A stretch of 64,000 nt of DNA. It comes from Flagellimonas maritima (lineage in GTDB: Bacteria; Bacteroidota; Bacteroidia; Flavobacteriales; Flavobacteriaceae). Shown piece after piece: positions 46,332 through 54,840 of this stretch. The stretch's first letter is position 1; each line of letters starts with the position of its first letter. The notes beneath the pieces are model-generated. The model did not search any database, was not told where the DNA came from, and saw nothing but the letters and a program-made list of their open reading frames with translations. The position numbers were made by a program, and so were the translations under genes. The stretch lies in contig NZ_CP030104.1 in assembly GCF_003269425.1 (NCBI RefSeq), positions 310,001 to 374,000 on the forward strand, in the 5' to 3' direction.

Positions 46332-46751
46332 CTAAAATATTTCCCTTCCGGAAAAATGGAAAGAACCTTCAATTTTTGCGTTGTCATCACTATCTGAACC
46401 GTGAACGGCATTTTCCCCAATACTTGACGCATACAATTTACGAATTGTGCCTTCTGCAGCCTCTTCAGGGTTGGTAGCACCTATTAAAGCCCTGAAATCC
46501 TCAACTGCGTTGTCTTTTTCCAATATAGCAGCTACTATGGGTCCTCTGGTCATGAATTCTACCAATTCGCCAAAGAAAGGTCGCTCTTTATGTATTTCGT
46601 AAAATTCTTGGGCGTCCCTTCTACTTAATTGTGTGTATTTCATAGCAACGATTTTAAAACCCGCAGCTGTTATTTTTTCCAAAATAGCACCAATATATCC
46701 GTTCTCAACGGCATCTGGTTTTATCATGGTAAATGTTCTATTTCCAGTCAT
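46332..46751 (-). CDS. ndk: Nucleoside diphosphate kinase
   Basis: A 139-residue enzyme that moves the gamma-phosphate between nucleoside triphosphates and diphosphates. It shows [31 protein letters not shown] and the phosphohistidine motif NAVHGSDS (His117). Standard length. It converges with the recF run and lies 49 bp after the PhoD-like gene on the same strand. Confidence 0.95.
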   Translation of the reverse strand: MTGNRTFTMIKPDAVENGYIGAILEKITAAGFKIVAMKYTQLSRRDAQEFYEIHKERPFFGELVEFMTRGPIVAAILEKDNAVEDFRALIGATNPEEAAEGTIRKLYASSIGENAVHGSDSDDNAKIEGSFHFSGREIF

Positions 46752-46800
46752 TTTTTTGAATTTTCCGCAAACTTACGGTTTTTCGAACAACGAACAACGC

Positions 46801-47844
46801 TCAATAGGTTTGTTTTAGTTCTTGAAAAATACTATTGTCCTCCCCCATGATCTTTAAAGTCGCCTTTTTGTTTTCCAAATCCAGTTCTATAACACCAAAA
46901 CTTTGCACCTTGGTTACATCACCTACCCGAAATTTATTGGGTTCCCCCTTATAACTGGCATAGAAATGCGTAAGTCCACTACTGGTAAAATCTATTAATG
47001 GGTATTCCATGCCCTTCAGCGTAGTTTTTGAAAATTCTGAAATATGACGATCACCGGATAAGATTATGACCCCTTTGGCACCTGATTCTGTAATCAATGA
47101 GTTGAGTTTTTCAACTTCTTTTGGAAAATTGCTCCAGCTTTCAAAACCATGCTGTCCAGATAAGAATTGGATACTTGTAACGATGAGGTTAAAATCGGCA
47201 CTGGAACTTTTCAATTCTTCTTGGAGCCAGTTCCATTGTTTTTTGCCAAGAATCGTATCATCAGCATCGGTATTTAGTTTATAGCGGCGGTCAGGGTCGG
47301 GGTCCGCTTCTAAAGGGCTCCTAAAATATCTTGTGTCTAGAACAAAAATCTTAATCTGACCTTTATCGGTTTCATAAATGTGCGAAGCATATACGCCTTC
47401 TTGGTTTCTTCGTTCGCTATTTTTGGGAACCTGCATAAAATCCAAAAACTGTTGTTGGCTCTCCTTTTTCATACTGAACTCCCTTCCAGCATCGTTTAAA
47501 CCATAGTCATGATCATCCCAAGTACCTATTACGGGAATCGCCTCCGTTAGCTTTTTATATCCTTCATTTTCAGTTTGTTGTGCATACATGGATTTCAGTT
47601 CGTCCATATCCTTCGTATCCGCATAAATATTATCGCCTCCCCAAATCCATACATCTGGATTTTGGTGCAAGATGTCATCCCAAAAAGGATTTGTTTCATT
47701 TTGTTTATTGCAAGAGCCAAATGCAATAGTAAAAACAGCATTTGATTCCTTTGATTCAGGCTTGGCAGGATAGGGAATATTTTGCTTGGATTTACAGGCA
47801 AAAAATGAAACAATAATAAAAGATAGAAAAAAAACATTTCTCAT
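46801..47844 (-). CDS. PhoD-like (alkaline phosphatase D family) lipoprotein
   Basis: A 347-residue metallophosphoesterase with lipobox SFFAC (Cys17 from ATG 47844). Metal-binding motifs of the PhoD family are FGSCNKQNETNPFWDDI, WIWGGDNIYAD, GTWDDHDYGLNDAG, VLDTRYFR and LSGDRHISEF. Members are secreted phosphodiesterases/phosphatases needing iron and calcium. ATG 47844 is chosen because it places a signal peptide at the start; the longer frame lacks an ATG there. Divergent from nrnA. Confidence 0.88.
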   Translation of the reverse strand: MRNVFFLSFIIVSFFACKSKQNIPYPAKPESKESNAVFTIAFGSCNKQNETNPFWDDILHQNPDVWIWGGDNIYADTKDMDELKSMYAQQTENEGYKKLTEAIPVIGTWDDHDYGLNDAGREFSMKKESQQQFLDFMQVPKNSERRNQEGVYASHIYETDKGQIKIFVLDTRYFRSPLEADPDPDRRYKLNTDADDTILGKKQWNWLQEELKSSSADFNLIVTSIQFLSGQHGFESWSNFPKEVEKLNSLITESGAKGVIILSGDRHISEFSKTTLKGMEYPLIDFTSSGLTHFYASYKGEPNKFRVGDVTKVQSFGVIELDLENKKATLKIMGEDNSIFQELKQTY

Positions 47845-47865
47845 GAACAATGATTTTGAATACAA

Positions 47866-47873
47866 CAAAAATA
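47866..47873 (-). promoter_or_regulatory. -7 element of the PhoD-like gene
   Basis: Minus-strand TATTTTTG matches TAnnTTTG exactly, 21 bp before the chosen ATG at 47844, supporting that start. Confidence 0.35.
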
Positions 47874-47907
47874 GGTTTTGTGAAGTTACCACTATATTAT
47901 ATTATTG

Positions 47908-47915
47908 TATATTTG
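47908..47915 (+). promoter_or_regulatory. -7 element directly before nrnA (possible leaderless start)
   Basis: TATATTTG matches TAnnTTTG exactly and ends 5 bp before the nrnA ATG (47921). Transcription would begin at or next to the start codon. It also argues against the longer frame beginning at 47786. Confidence 0.4.
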
Positions 47916-47920
47916 AACGC

Positions 47921-48937
47921 ATGAATTTAGAGGACATAAAGACGGTCAAGTCTATTCTTTCCCAACCCCAAAACATCGTAATCATACCTCATAAAAATCC
48001 TGATGGCGACGCTATCGGCTCATGTTTGGCATTACAAGCTTTTCTTACTAAAATGGGGCAAAAACCCACTGTTATTTCTCCCAACGATTTTCCAAAGTTC
48101 TTAAAGTGGATGCCTGGGAACGATGCAATTTTAAATTTTGAGAAAGAGAACTTTCAATCCCATAAATTATTGAAAGAAGCGACATTAATCTTTACGCTGG
48201 ATTTCAATGATCTTTCTCGAATAGGCCAATTGGAACCCATCCTGAAGGAGAAAGAATGTACATTCATAATGATCGACCATCACCAACAGCCCAGTGAATA
48301 TGCTACCGTTACCTATTCTGACGTGAGCATGAGCTCCACTTGTGAAATGGTATATAATTTTATCGATTTTTTGGAAGAACTTGATAAAATTGATGAAGCC
48401 ATAGCTACGAACATCTATACAGGAATTATGACGGATACAGGTTCTTTTAAGTATAGGTCGACTTCCAGTAGAACTCACCGCGTAGTTGCAGATTTGATAG
48501 ATAGAGGTGCCAACAACATGGAAATCCATCAACAGGTCTACGATACCGTCTCATCATCTCGGTTACATTTACTTGGAGTCGCTCTTAGCAACATGATAAT
48601 CCTACCAGAATATAGAACTGCTTACATTACACTATCCCAAGAAGAATTGGACCTTCATGAATTTAAAAAAGGGGATACCGAAGGATTCGTAAATTATGGA
48701 TTGACTTTGGAAGGAATTATTTTTGCTGTTATTTTTATCGAAAATAAGGAAGAGGGTATCATAAAAATCTCATTCAGGTCAATAGGTGATTTTTCCGTGA
48801 ATGAATTTGCAAGAAAACATTTCAATGGAGGGGGTCATGACAATGCCGCTGGTGGCAGAAGTGAAGTTACTATGGAGGAAACAATACAAAACTTCAATAT
48901 TATATTGAAAACATATAAAAGTCAATTGAACCCATGA
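47921..48937 (+). CDS. nrnA: DHH/DHHA1 phosphoesterase, NrnA-like oligoribonuclease/pAp phosphatase
   Basis: A 338-residue enzyme that degrades very short RNAs and 3'-phosphoadenosine 5'-phosphate in NrnA-type members. The DHH domain has IPHKNPDGDAIGSCLAL, TLDFNDLSRIG, MIDHHQQPSEY (the DHH motif) and GIMTDTGSFKYRSTSS. The DHHA1 end carries SFRSIGDFSVNEFA and FNGGGHDNAAGG. It is the first gene of an operon with gldI (ATGA overlap). ATG 47921 is preferred because the family begins near the IVIIPHKNPDGD strand and because of the promoter box just upstream. Confidence 0.92.
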   Translation: MNLEDIKTVKSILSQPQNIVIIPHKNPDGDAIGSCLALQAFLTKMGQKPTVISPNDFPKFLKWMPGNDAILNFEKENFQSHKLLKEATLIFTLDFNDLSRIGQLEPILKEKECTFIMIDHHQQPSEYATVTYSDVSMSSTCEMVYNFIDFLEELDKIDEAIATNIYTGIMTDTGSFKYRSTSSRTHRVVADLIDRGANNMEIHQQVYDTVSSSRLHLLGVALSNMIILPEYRTAYITLSQEELDLHEFKKGDTEGFVNYGLTLEGIIFAVIFIENKEEGIIKISFRSIGDFSVNEFARKHFNGGGHDNAAGGRSEVTMEETIQNFNIILKTYKSQLNP

Positions 48938-49500
48938 GAATAGTGGTTTTCTTCTTAATCGCGATTTTATACATAAGCTGTGGGGGGCCAGAACCACGTA
49001 GACCTGTAAAAATAAAATCCGGAAGCTTTTTTAAGGAATCAGTAGAGCGGAACAAAGCGCTGCTGGCGGTAGAAGAAAAACTGATACAGGAAATTATCCA
49101 GAAAGATTCTGCCAACACCTATTTGGCAAGTCCTAGTGGGTTTTCATATTTTTTTGAAATCAATAATGATACGGCCACTTATTATCCAAGAACAAATGAC
49201 CAAATATTGTTTTCCTACAATCTTGTTACCTTAGACAACGACACTATATATTCTATGCAGGATTTGGGTCCTATTTCCTACGTAATCGACAAGGAACAAT
49301 TGTTCTCGGGGCTTCAGAATGCGGTCAAATTGCTTAAAATAAACGAGAGGGCCACATTCTTGTTTCCTTCATTACAAGCATATGGTTATCATGGGGACGG
49401 AGATAAGATAGGTCCTAGGACTCCTTTAAAATCTACTATAGAATTACATACAATACTTATAAATCAAGACAGTTTAAATTTAAAATCTGAATTACAATGA
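48934..49500 (+). CDS. gldI: Gliding motility-associated peptidyl-prolyl isomerase GldI
   Basis: A 188-residue lipoprotein (lipobox LYISC, Cys16) with an FKBP-type domain in its C-terminal half: SGFSYFFEINNDTATYYP, QILFSYNLVTLDNDTIYS and INERATFLFPSLQAYGYHGD with the closing ELHTILI strand. GldI is required for gliding in F. johnsoniae, where it probably folds surface components. Here it overlaps both nrnA and the following immunophilin gene. The giant SprB-like protein at 1-6090 would be a plausible client. Confidence 0.88.
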   Translation: MRIVVFFLIAILYISCGGPEPRRPVKIKSGSFFKESVERNKALLAVEEKLIQEIIQKDSANTYLASPSGFSYFFEINNDTATYYPRTNDQILFSYNLVTLDNDTIYSMQDLGPISYVIDKEQLFSGLQNAVKLLKINERATFLFPSLQAYGYHGDGDKIGPRTPLKSTIELHTILINQDSLNLKSELQ

Positions 49501-50600
49501 AACAATCACTTGTTTTAATTACACTATGTGTTATAGTTCTCCTGGGATGCAAATCAGGAAAATATGCCGATCTGGGAGATGGTATTTTTGCCGATATTCA
49601 AACGAGCATGGGCGATGTTATCGTAAAATTGGAACACGAAAAGACCCCGGTCACGGTAGCAAATTTTGTATCACTTGCTGAAGGAAACAGTCCTTTTGTA
49701 AGTGACAGTTTAAAAGATAAAAAATATTATGACGGCCTTATTTTTCATAGGATTATTAAGGATTTTATGATTCAAGGTGGAGATCCTACGGGAACAGGGA
49801 GTGGAAACCCAGGCTATAAGTTCAAGGATGAATTCCATGATTCACTTTCACATTCAAAGAAAGGTATGTTGTCCATGGCCAATTCTGGACCAAAGACCAA
49901 TGGCAGCCAATTTTTCATTACGCACAAAGCCACCCCTTGGCTCGATAGAAGACATACCGTATTTGGCGAGGTGGTCAACGGAATGGACGTAGTGGATACA
50001 CTTGCCACTGTAGAAACTCTAGAAAGGGACAAGCCAAAAGTAGATGTCGTCATGAATAAGGTTGAAATAATCAGGAATGGTAAAGAAGCCAAAAAATTTG
50101 ATGCTGTTCAAATCATGACGGATTATTTTAAAGAAGAGGAGGCTGTAGTTGCGGCTTTTGAAAAAATGAAAACAGAACTCATAGCAGAATTTGAAAAGCA
50201 GAAAGAAGCTGCTGAAGAGACCGATTCTGGATTAAAAATCTATACGTTGGTTGAAGGGGACGGTGAAGAACCAAAAGTTGGTCAAAAAGTTCTTGTCAAC
50301 TACGCGGGCTGGTTACCAAATGGTGATTTGTTCGATAGTAATAGAGAAGAAATGGCAAAAAAGTACAACATGTATGACGACAGAAGAATGCAAGGTGGCG
50401 GTTATGCACCAGTTCCCATGGAATACAGTCCAGAAGCACGCTTGATTCCAGGATTTAAGGAAGGGCTACAAGCGATGAAAGTTGGTGACAAAGTACGTTT
50501 GTTCATTCCACCGCATTTGGGATATGGAGCTCAAGGAGGAGGCCCTATCCCTCCAAATTCCGATTTAATTTTCGACTTGGAGATTACCGGAATACAATAA
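49497..50600 (+). CDS. Dual-family immunophilin: cyclophilin and FKBP domains in one lipoprotein
   Basis: A 367-residue lipoprotein (lipobox VLLGC, Cys18). Residues 25-200 are a cyclophilin: FHRIIKDFMIQGGDPTGTGS, FKDEFHDSLSHSKKGMLSMA, KTNGSQFFITHKATPWLD and HTVFGEVVNGMDVV. A coiled linker follows (about 205-242). Residues 245-367 are an FKBP: VLVNYAGWLPNGDLFDSN, RLIPGFKEGLQAMKVGDKVR and PHLGYGAQGGGPIPPNSDL. Both are peptidyl-prolyl isomerases; this cyclophilin-FKBP order has been described for Flavobacterium. It probably folds envelope proteins with GldI. Confidence 0.92.
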   Translation: MKQSLVLITLCVIVLLGCKSGKYADLGDGIFADIQTSMGDVIVKLEHEKTPVTVANFVSLAEGNSPFVSDSLKDKKYYDGLIFHRIIKDFMIQGGDPTGTGSGNPGYKFKDEFHDSLSHSKKGMLSMANSGPKTNGSQFFITHKATPWLDRRHTVFGEVVNGMDVVDTLATVETLERDKPKVDVVMNKVEIIRNGKEAKKFDAVQIMTDYFKEEEAVVAAFEKMKTELIAEFEKQKEAAEETDSGLKIYTLVEGDGEEPKVGQKVLVNYAGWLPNGDLFDSNREEMAKKYNMYDDRRMQGGGYAPVPMEYSPEARLIPGFKEGLQAMKVGDKVRLFIPPHLGYGAQGGGPIPPNSDLIFDLEITGIQ

Positions 50601-50624
50601 CAATACAAAAAGATAGAACAAAAC

Positions 50625-50664
50625 AGGCCGTCTAAAAAGGTATATTTTATACAGCCTCTTTTTT
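50625..50664 (+). terminator. Probable terminator after the nrnA-gldI-immunophilin operon
   Basis: AGGC (50625-50628) and GCCT (50654-50657) bracket an inner GTATA-TTT-TATAC hairpin (50640-50652), followed by a T6 run (50659-50664). The stem is imperfect. Confidence 0.45.
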
Positions 50665-50753
50665 AGTCTAAAGTATGGCTAAGACATCTTTGGACATTGG
50701 TCACTTAAGATATAAGAGCTAGATTAGAAGCATTCATAAGCCTCACCGTTTTA

Positions 50754-51821
50754 ATGGGACAAAAAGTCAAAACGATAATTGCAATTGCTCTTCCCCTTCA
50801 AGTAATTTTGGTCAAATGGCTCGCAAACTATCCTGGACTTGTAGAGGAATATTATAGCAATGGAATATATCCTTACATCTCACAATTTTTGAGAATCCTT
50901 TTTGGATGGGTTCCTTTCTCTGTAGGAGACATTTTCTATACACTTTTGGCCTTTTTAGCTTTAAGGTACATTTACAAAAACCACAGGTTTATCAGAAAAA
51001 GACCGCTGCAATTTCTAAAAGATATTGTTGTGGTATTGTCTATCGCATATTTCACATTTCACTTATTTTGGGGGCTAAACTACTATCGCCAACCTATAAC
51101 ATGGAAATTACAGATTGAAAAAGAATACACGATGGAAGAATTGGTTTCCATCAATGAATATTTGATAGAAAAGGTAAATAAATATCAAGTTCAGATAACA
51201 AGAGATACAACGAACATGGTGAAAATTCCATATTCCAGAAAAGAAATATTCAAAAGGACCAAAGAAGGGTATTCCAATTTAAGCAGGCATTACCCTGATT
51301 TCGAATACAATACTTCAAGTCTGAAAGCTTCATTATACAGTCTACCACTCACCTATATGGGATATGGCGGTTACTTGAACCCTTTTTCCAATGAAGCACA
51401 AGTAAATGGGTTAATGCCGGCTTCTCGATTGCCTACGGTAAGTGGTCACGAAGTAGGTCATCAATTGGGGTATTCCGCAGAAGATGCCACCAACCTTATT
51501 GGCTTTTTGGTCACTATAAAAAATGATGATATCTATTTTAAACATACTGCCTACTCACATGCCCTGGGATATTGCCTATCGGATTTATTAAGAAAAGATG
51601 AGGTAAAGTTCAGGGAACTCTTTGAAAAACTTAACCCGGGAGTCAAGAAGAATTTTAAGGAAATATCCGAATTTTGGGAGCAATATGCCAATCCATTAGA
51701 ACCAGTTTTCAAGTCGGTTTTCAGTGCTTTTCTAAAAGCGAACAATCAACAGGAAGGTATCCAAAGTTATAACTCTGTAGTAGGTCTTGTCATTAATTAT
51801 CACGAAAAGTACGGTTTCTAA
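50754..51821 (+). CDS. DUF3810 family membrane protein with an HExxH motif
   Basis: A 355-residue protein with two or three N-terminal transmembrane helices (about 8-25, 55-75, 88-106) and a periplasmic domain. The conserved stretch SGHEVGHQLGYSAEDATN (230-247) contains HExxH (His232, Glu233, His236) and a downstream acidic residue, a zinc-metallopeptidase pattern. YSLPLTYMGYGGYLNPFS and ALGYCLSDLL are also typical of the family. No activity is established that I know of. It is monocistronic by spacing, 65 bp before the next start. Confidence 0.82.
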   Translation: MGQKVKTIIAIALPLQVILVKWLANYPGLVEEYYSNGIYPYISQFLRILFGWVPFSVGDIFYTLLAFLALRYIYKNHRFIRKRPLQFLKDIVVVLSIAYFTFHLFWGLNYYRQPITWKLQIEKEYTMEELVSINEYLIEKVNKYQVQITRDTTNMVKIPYSRKEIFKRTKEGYSNLSRHYPDFEYNTSSLKASLYSLPLTYMGYGGYLNPFSNEAQVNGLMPASRLPTVSGHEVGHQLGYSAEDATNLIGFLVTIKNDDIYFKHTAYSHALGYCLSDLLRKDEVKFRELFEKLNPGVKKNFKEISEFWEQYANPLEPVFKSVFSAFLKANNQQEGIQSYNSVVGLVINYHEKYGF

Positions 51822-51886
51822 AATCCAGTTTGTACAATACCCTTACTTCCGCTACCTTTAAACAGACTAATCCAATACTCGAACAT

Positions 51887-54829
51887 ATGAAAATGAAACT
51901 TCTGGCACTCGCGCTGCTTTTGGGCGGTTTTTCTTTGTTTGCACAAGATTATTTTCCCAAAAATGACGGTGTAAAAGCAAAGAACAACAATTACAGGGCG
52001 TTTACAAATGCCAAAATATACGTTACCCCTAACCAAATCTTTGAGAACGCTACATTGCTTATACAAAATGGCAAAGTGGTTCAAGTAGGGAAGAATATTT
52101 CAATTCCGAAAAATGCGATTACGGAAGATTTACAAGGAAAATATATTTATCCGTCTTTTATCGATGTGTTTTCCGGGTTTGGTGTAAAGATGCCGGAAAA
52201 AGCAAAAAGTGACGGAAGATCGGCACAATATGGCCCTTCAAGAGAAGGATTCTATTGGAACGATCATGTGATGCCGGAGAACAATGCAATATCCAATTTT
52301 AGCTACGATAAGAAAAAAGCCGGAGAATTGCGAAAACTTGGCTTTGGGGTGGTCAATTCACACATTCAAGATGGAATAGTTAGAGGCACGGGTGTATTGG
52401 TAGCCCTTAATGATGAAGGAAACGAATCCAGACGAATATTGGAAGACAAGTCTGCACAGTATTTTTCTTTTAAAAAAAGTATTGCCAAAAATCAATCTTA
52501 TCCGACATCATTGATGGGTGCGACCGCATTGCTAAGACAACTATATTACGATATGGATTGGTACAGCAAGGGCGACGGAGATACCAAAGACCGTTCCTTG
52601 GAAGCTCTTATTGAGAATAAAAATATGATGCAGATATTTTCTGCTGGGAATAATGGAAATGTACTTAGAGCCGATAAAATTGGGGATAAATTCGGGATTC
52701 AGTACGCTATTCTTGCAGGAGGAGATGAATACGAGTTTATCGACGATGTCAAAGCTACAAATGCCAAACTAATCGTTCCTATCAATTTTCCCAAAGCTTA
52801 CGATGTCTCAAACCCGTACGAAGCACATTATGTGTCCTTGAAAGATATGCGGCATTGGAATTTGGCACCTACCAATCCAAAAGTACTGCAAGAAAATGCA
52901 GTTCAATTTGCGCTCACTTTGCACAATTTAAAATCCCCGTCGGAGTTTACATCAAAATTGATGAAGGCCATAAGCTATGGTCTTTCTAAAACCAGAGCAT
53001 TGGAAGCGTTGACCACGGTTCCTGCGGGCATACTTGGTAAATCCAATAAAATTGGTTCTTTGCAAGCTGGTAGAGAGGCAAACTTTTTGATTACTTCAGG
53101 AGACATTTTTGAGAAGGGGAATACGCTATATGAGAATTGGGTGCAAGGTTCAAAAAACGTTATCAATTCCAAGGACCAGAAGGATATTCGGGGGGAATAC
53201 AACTTTGCCATTAACGGAAATACCTACGATGTTTCAATAACCGGTGAAATCAGTAAACCAAAGGTTACCGTTAAAGCAGATACTGTAAAGCTTAATTCTA
53301 AAATTGATTATAACAAGGATTGGTTGAATTTGTCTTTTTCAACCAAAGAGGGAGAATCATATCGATTGATTTCCTTGGTTGGTAAGGATTCACAAAATAT
53401 CAATGGAAAAATTGTGCTTCCAAGTGGCAAGGAATCATCCATTGGTCTTCGCAAAATCTCATCCTTTGAAGAAAAAGCGAAAGAAGATGCCAAAAATAAT
53501 GTTCCTGAATTAGTATCGCTCTCTTATCCCAATGTGGGTTATGGCTACAAAACAAAGCCGAAGCAGGAAAATTTCCTCTTTAAAAATGCAACAGTTTGGA
53601 CAGGAGAGACCATTCTGGAGAATACCGATGTGTTAGTTAAAGATGGAAAAATCTCCAAAATTGGTAAAGACCTTAGTGCAGGAAGTACTAAAACTATAGA
53701 TGCGACCAATAAACATTTAACTGCTGGTATTATAGACGAGCACTCCCACATTGCGGCATTGGCAATCAACGAAGCAGGTCATAATTCGACCGCCGAAGTA
53801 AAGATGACCGACGTAGTAGACCCAAAGGATATGGATATCTACAGAAATCTTGCAGGTGGTGTCACTGCGCTTCAATTGCTCCATGGATCGGCAAATCCCA
53901 TTGGTGGACGTTCGGCCATATTGCGCTTAAAATGGGGAGAAAATGCAGACGGACTTATTTTTGAGAACCAACCCAAATTTATCAAGTTTGCTTTGGGTGA
54001 AAATGTAAAACAATCCAATTGGCAGAGCTTCTCAAGATTCCCACAAACGAGAATGGGCGTGGAACAGGTTTTTGTTGACTATTTTCAAAGGGCAAAGGAA
54101 TACGATGCCAAGAAGAAAAGCGGCCAACCATATCGATATGACGAAGAACTGGAAACCCTTGCCGAAATCTTGAACGCGGAACGATTTATCAGTTGTCATT
54201 CCTATGTACAGAGCGAGATAAATATGTTGATGAAAGTCGCTGAAAAGTTCGATTTTACCGTAAACACCTTTACCCACATCCTGGAAGGCTACAAAGTAGC
54301 TGATAAAATGGCGGAACATGGCGTTGGCGGTTCTACCTTCAGCGATTGGTGGGCCTATAAATATGAAGTGAATGACGCTATACCCTACAATGCGGCAATA
54401 ATGGCCAGCCAGGGGGTTACCGTTGCCATAAACAGTGATGATGCAGAAATGTCCAGAAGATTAAATCAAGAGGCCGGCAAAATAGTTAAATATGGTGGTA
54501 TGTCAGAAATTGAAGCATGGAAAACCGTAACACTGAATCCTGCCAAATTACTCCATATAGATAACAGGGTGGGAAGCATAGAAGTTGGTAAGGATGCCGA
54601 CATTGTCCTCTGGAACTACCATCCACTTTCCGTATATGCAAAAGCAGAAAAAACACTGATTGAAGGAGCAGTTTATTTTGATTTGGAAAAAGACAAAATG
54701 CTACGCGAGTCGGCGAAACAGGAACGAAGCAAACTGATCAATTTGATGCTGAACGAAAAAAAGAACGGAAAAAAGATGCAAGGCCCACAACAAAATAAAA
54801 AAATCAGGTTTCACTGCGACAGCCTCTAA
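51887..54829 (+). CDS. Secreted two-domain amidohydrolase-family protein
   Basis: A 980-residue protein with a Sec signal peptide (MKMKLLALALLLGGFSLFAQ). It holds two tandem amidohydrolase modules. In the first (about 40-470) the DxHxH metal site is lost: the position reads IDVFSGF (residues 92-98). The second (about 555-960) keeps it, IIDEHSHIA with His619 and His621, plus ISCHSYVQS, VNTFTHILEGYK and INSDDAEMSRRL. An Ig-like segment may link them. Start ATG 51887; the frame upstream uses TTG and lacks a signal. The next gene, 11 bp on, is a third module. Substrate unknown; relatives include dipeptidases and imidazolonepropionase-like enzymes. Confidence 0.85.
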   Translation: MKMKLLALALLLGGFSLFAQDYFPKNDGVKAKNNNYRAFTNAKIYVTPNQIFENATLLIQNGKVVQVGKNISIPKNAITEDLQGKYIYPSFIDVFSGFGVKMPEKAKSDGRSAQYGPSREGFYWNDHVMPENNAISNFSYDKKKAGELRKLGFGVVNSHIQDGIVRGTGVLVALNDEGNESRRILEDKSAQYFSFKKSIAKNQSYPTSLMGATALLRQLYYDMDWYSKGDGDTKDRSLEALIENKNMMQIFSAGNNGNVLRADKIGDKFGIQYAILAGGDEYEFIDDVKATNAKLIVPINFPKAYDVSNPYEAHYVSLKDMRHWNLAPTNPKVLQENAVQFALTLHNLKSPSEFTSKLMKAISYGLSKTRALEALTTVPAGILGKSNKIGSLQAGREANFLITSGDIFEKGNTLYENWVQGSKNVINSKDQKDIRGEYNFAINGNTYDVSITGEISKPKVTVKADTVKLNSKIDYNKDWLNLSFSTKEGESYRLISLVGKDSQNINGKIVLPSGKESSIGLRKISSFEEKAKEDAKNNVPELVSLSYPNVGYGYKTKPKQENFLFKNATVWTGETILENTDVLVKDGKISKIGKDLSAGSTKTIDATNKHLTAGIIDEHSHIAALAINEAGHNSTAEVKMTDVVDPKDMDIYRNLAGGVTALQLLHGSANPIGGRSAILRLKWGENADGLIFENQPKFIKFALGENVKQSNWQSFSRFPQTRMGVEQVFVDYFQRAKEYDAKKKSGQPYRYDEELETLAEILNAERFISCHSYVQSEINMLMKVAEKFDFTVNTFTHILEGYKVADKMAEHGVGGSTFSDWWAYKYEVNDAIPYNAAIMASQGVTVAINSDDAEMSRRLNQEAGKIVKYGGMSEIEAWKTVTLNPAKLLHIDNRVGSIEVGKDADIVLWNYHPLSVYAKAEKTLIEGAVYFDLEKDKMLRESAKQERSKLINLMLNEKKNGKKMQGPQQNKKIRFHCDSL

Positions 54830-54840
54830 AACCATAAAAG

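Noticed and set aside
47786..47920. Longer N terminus for NrnA
   Set aside because: It would run through the divergent promoter region and into the PhoD-like gene, and the added residues match nothing.
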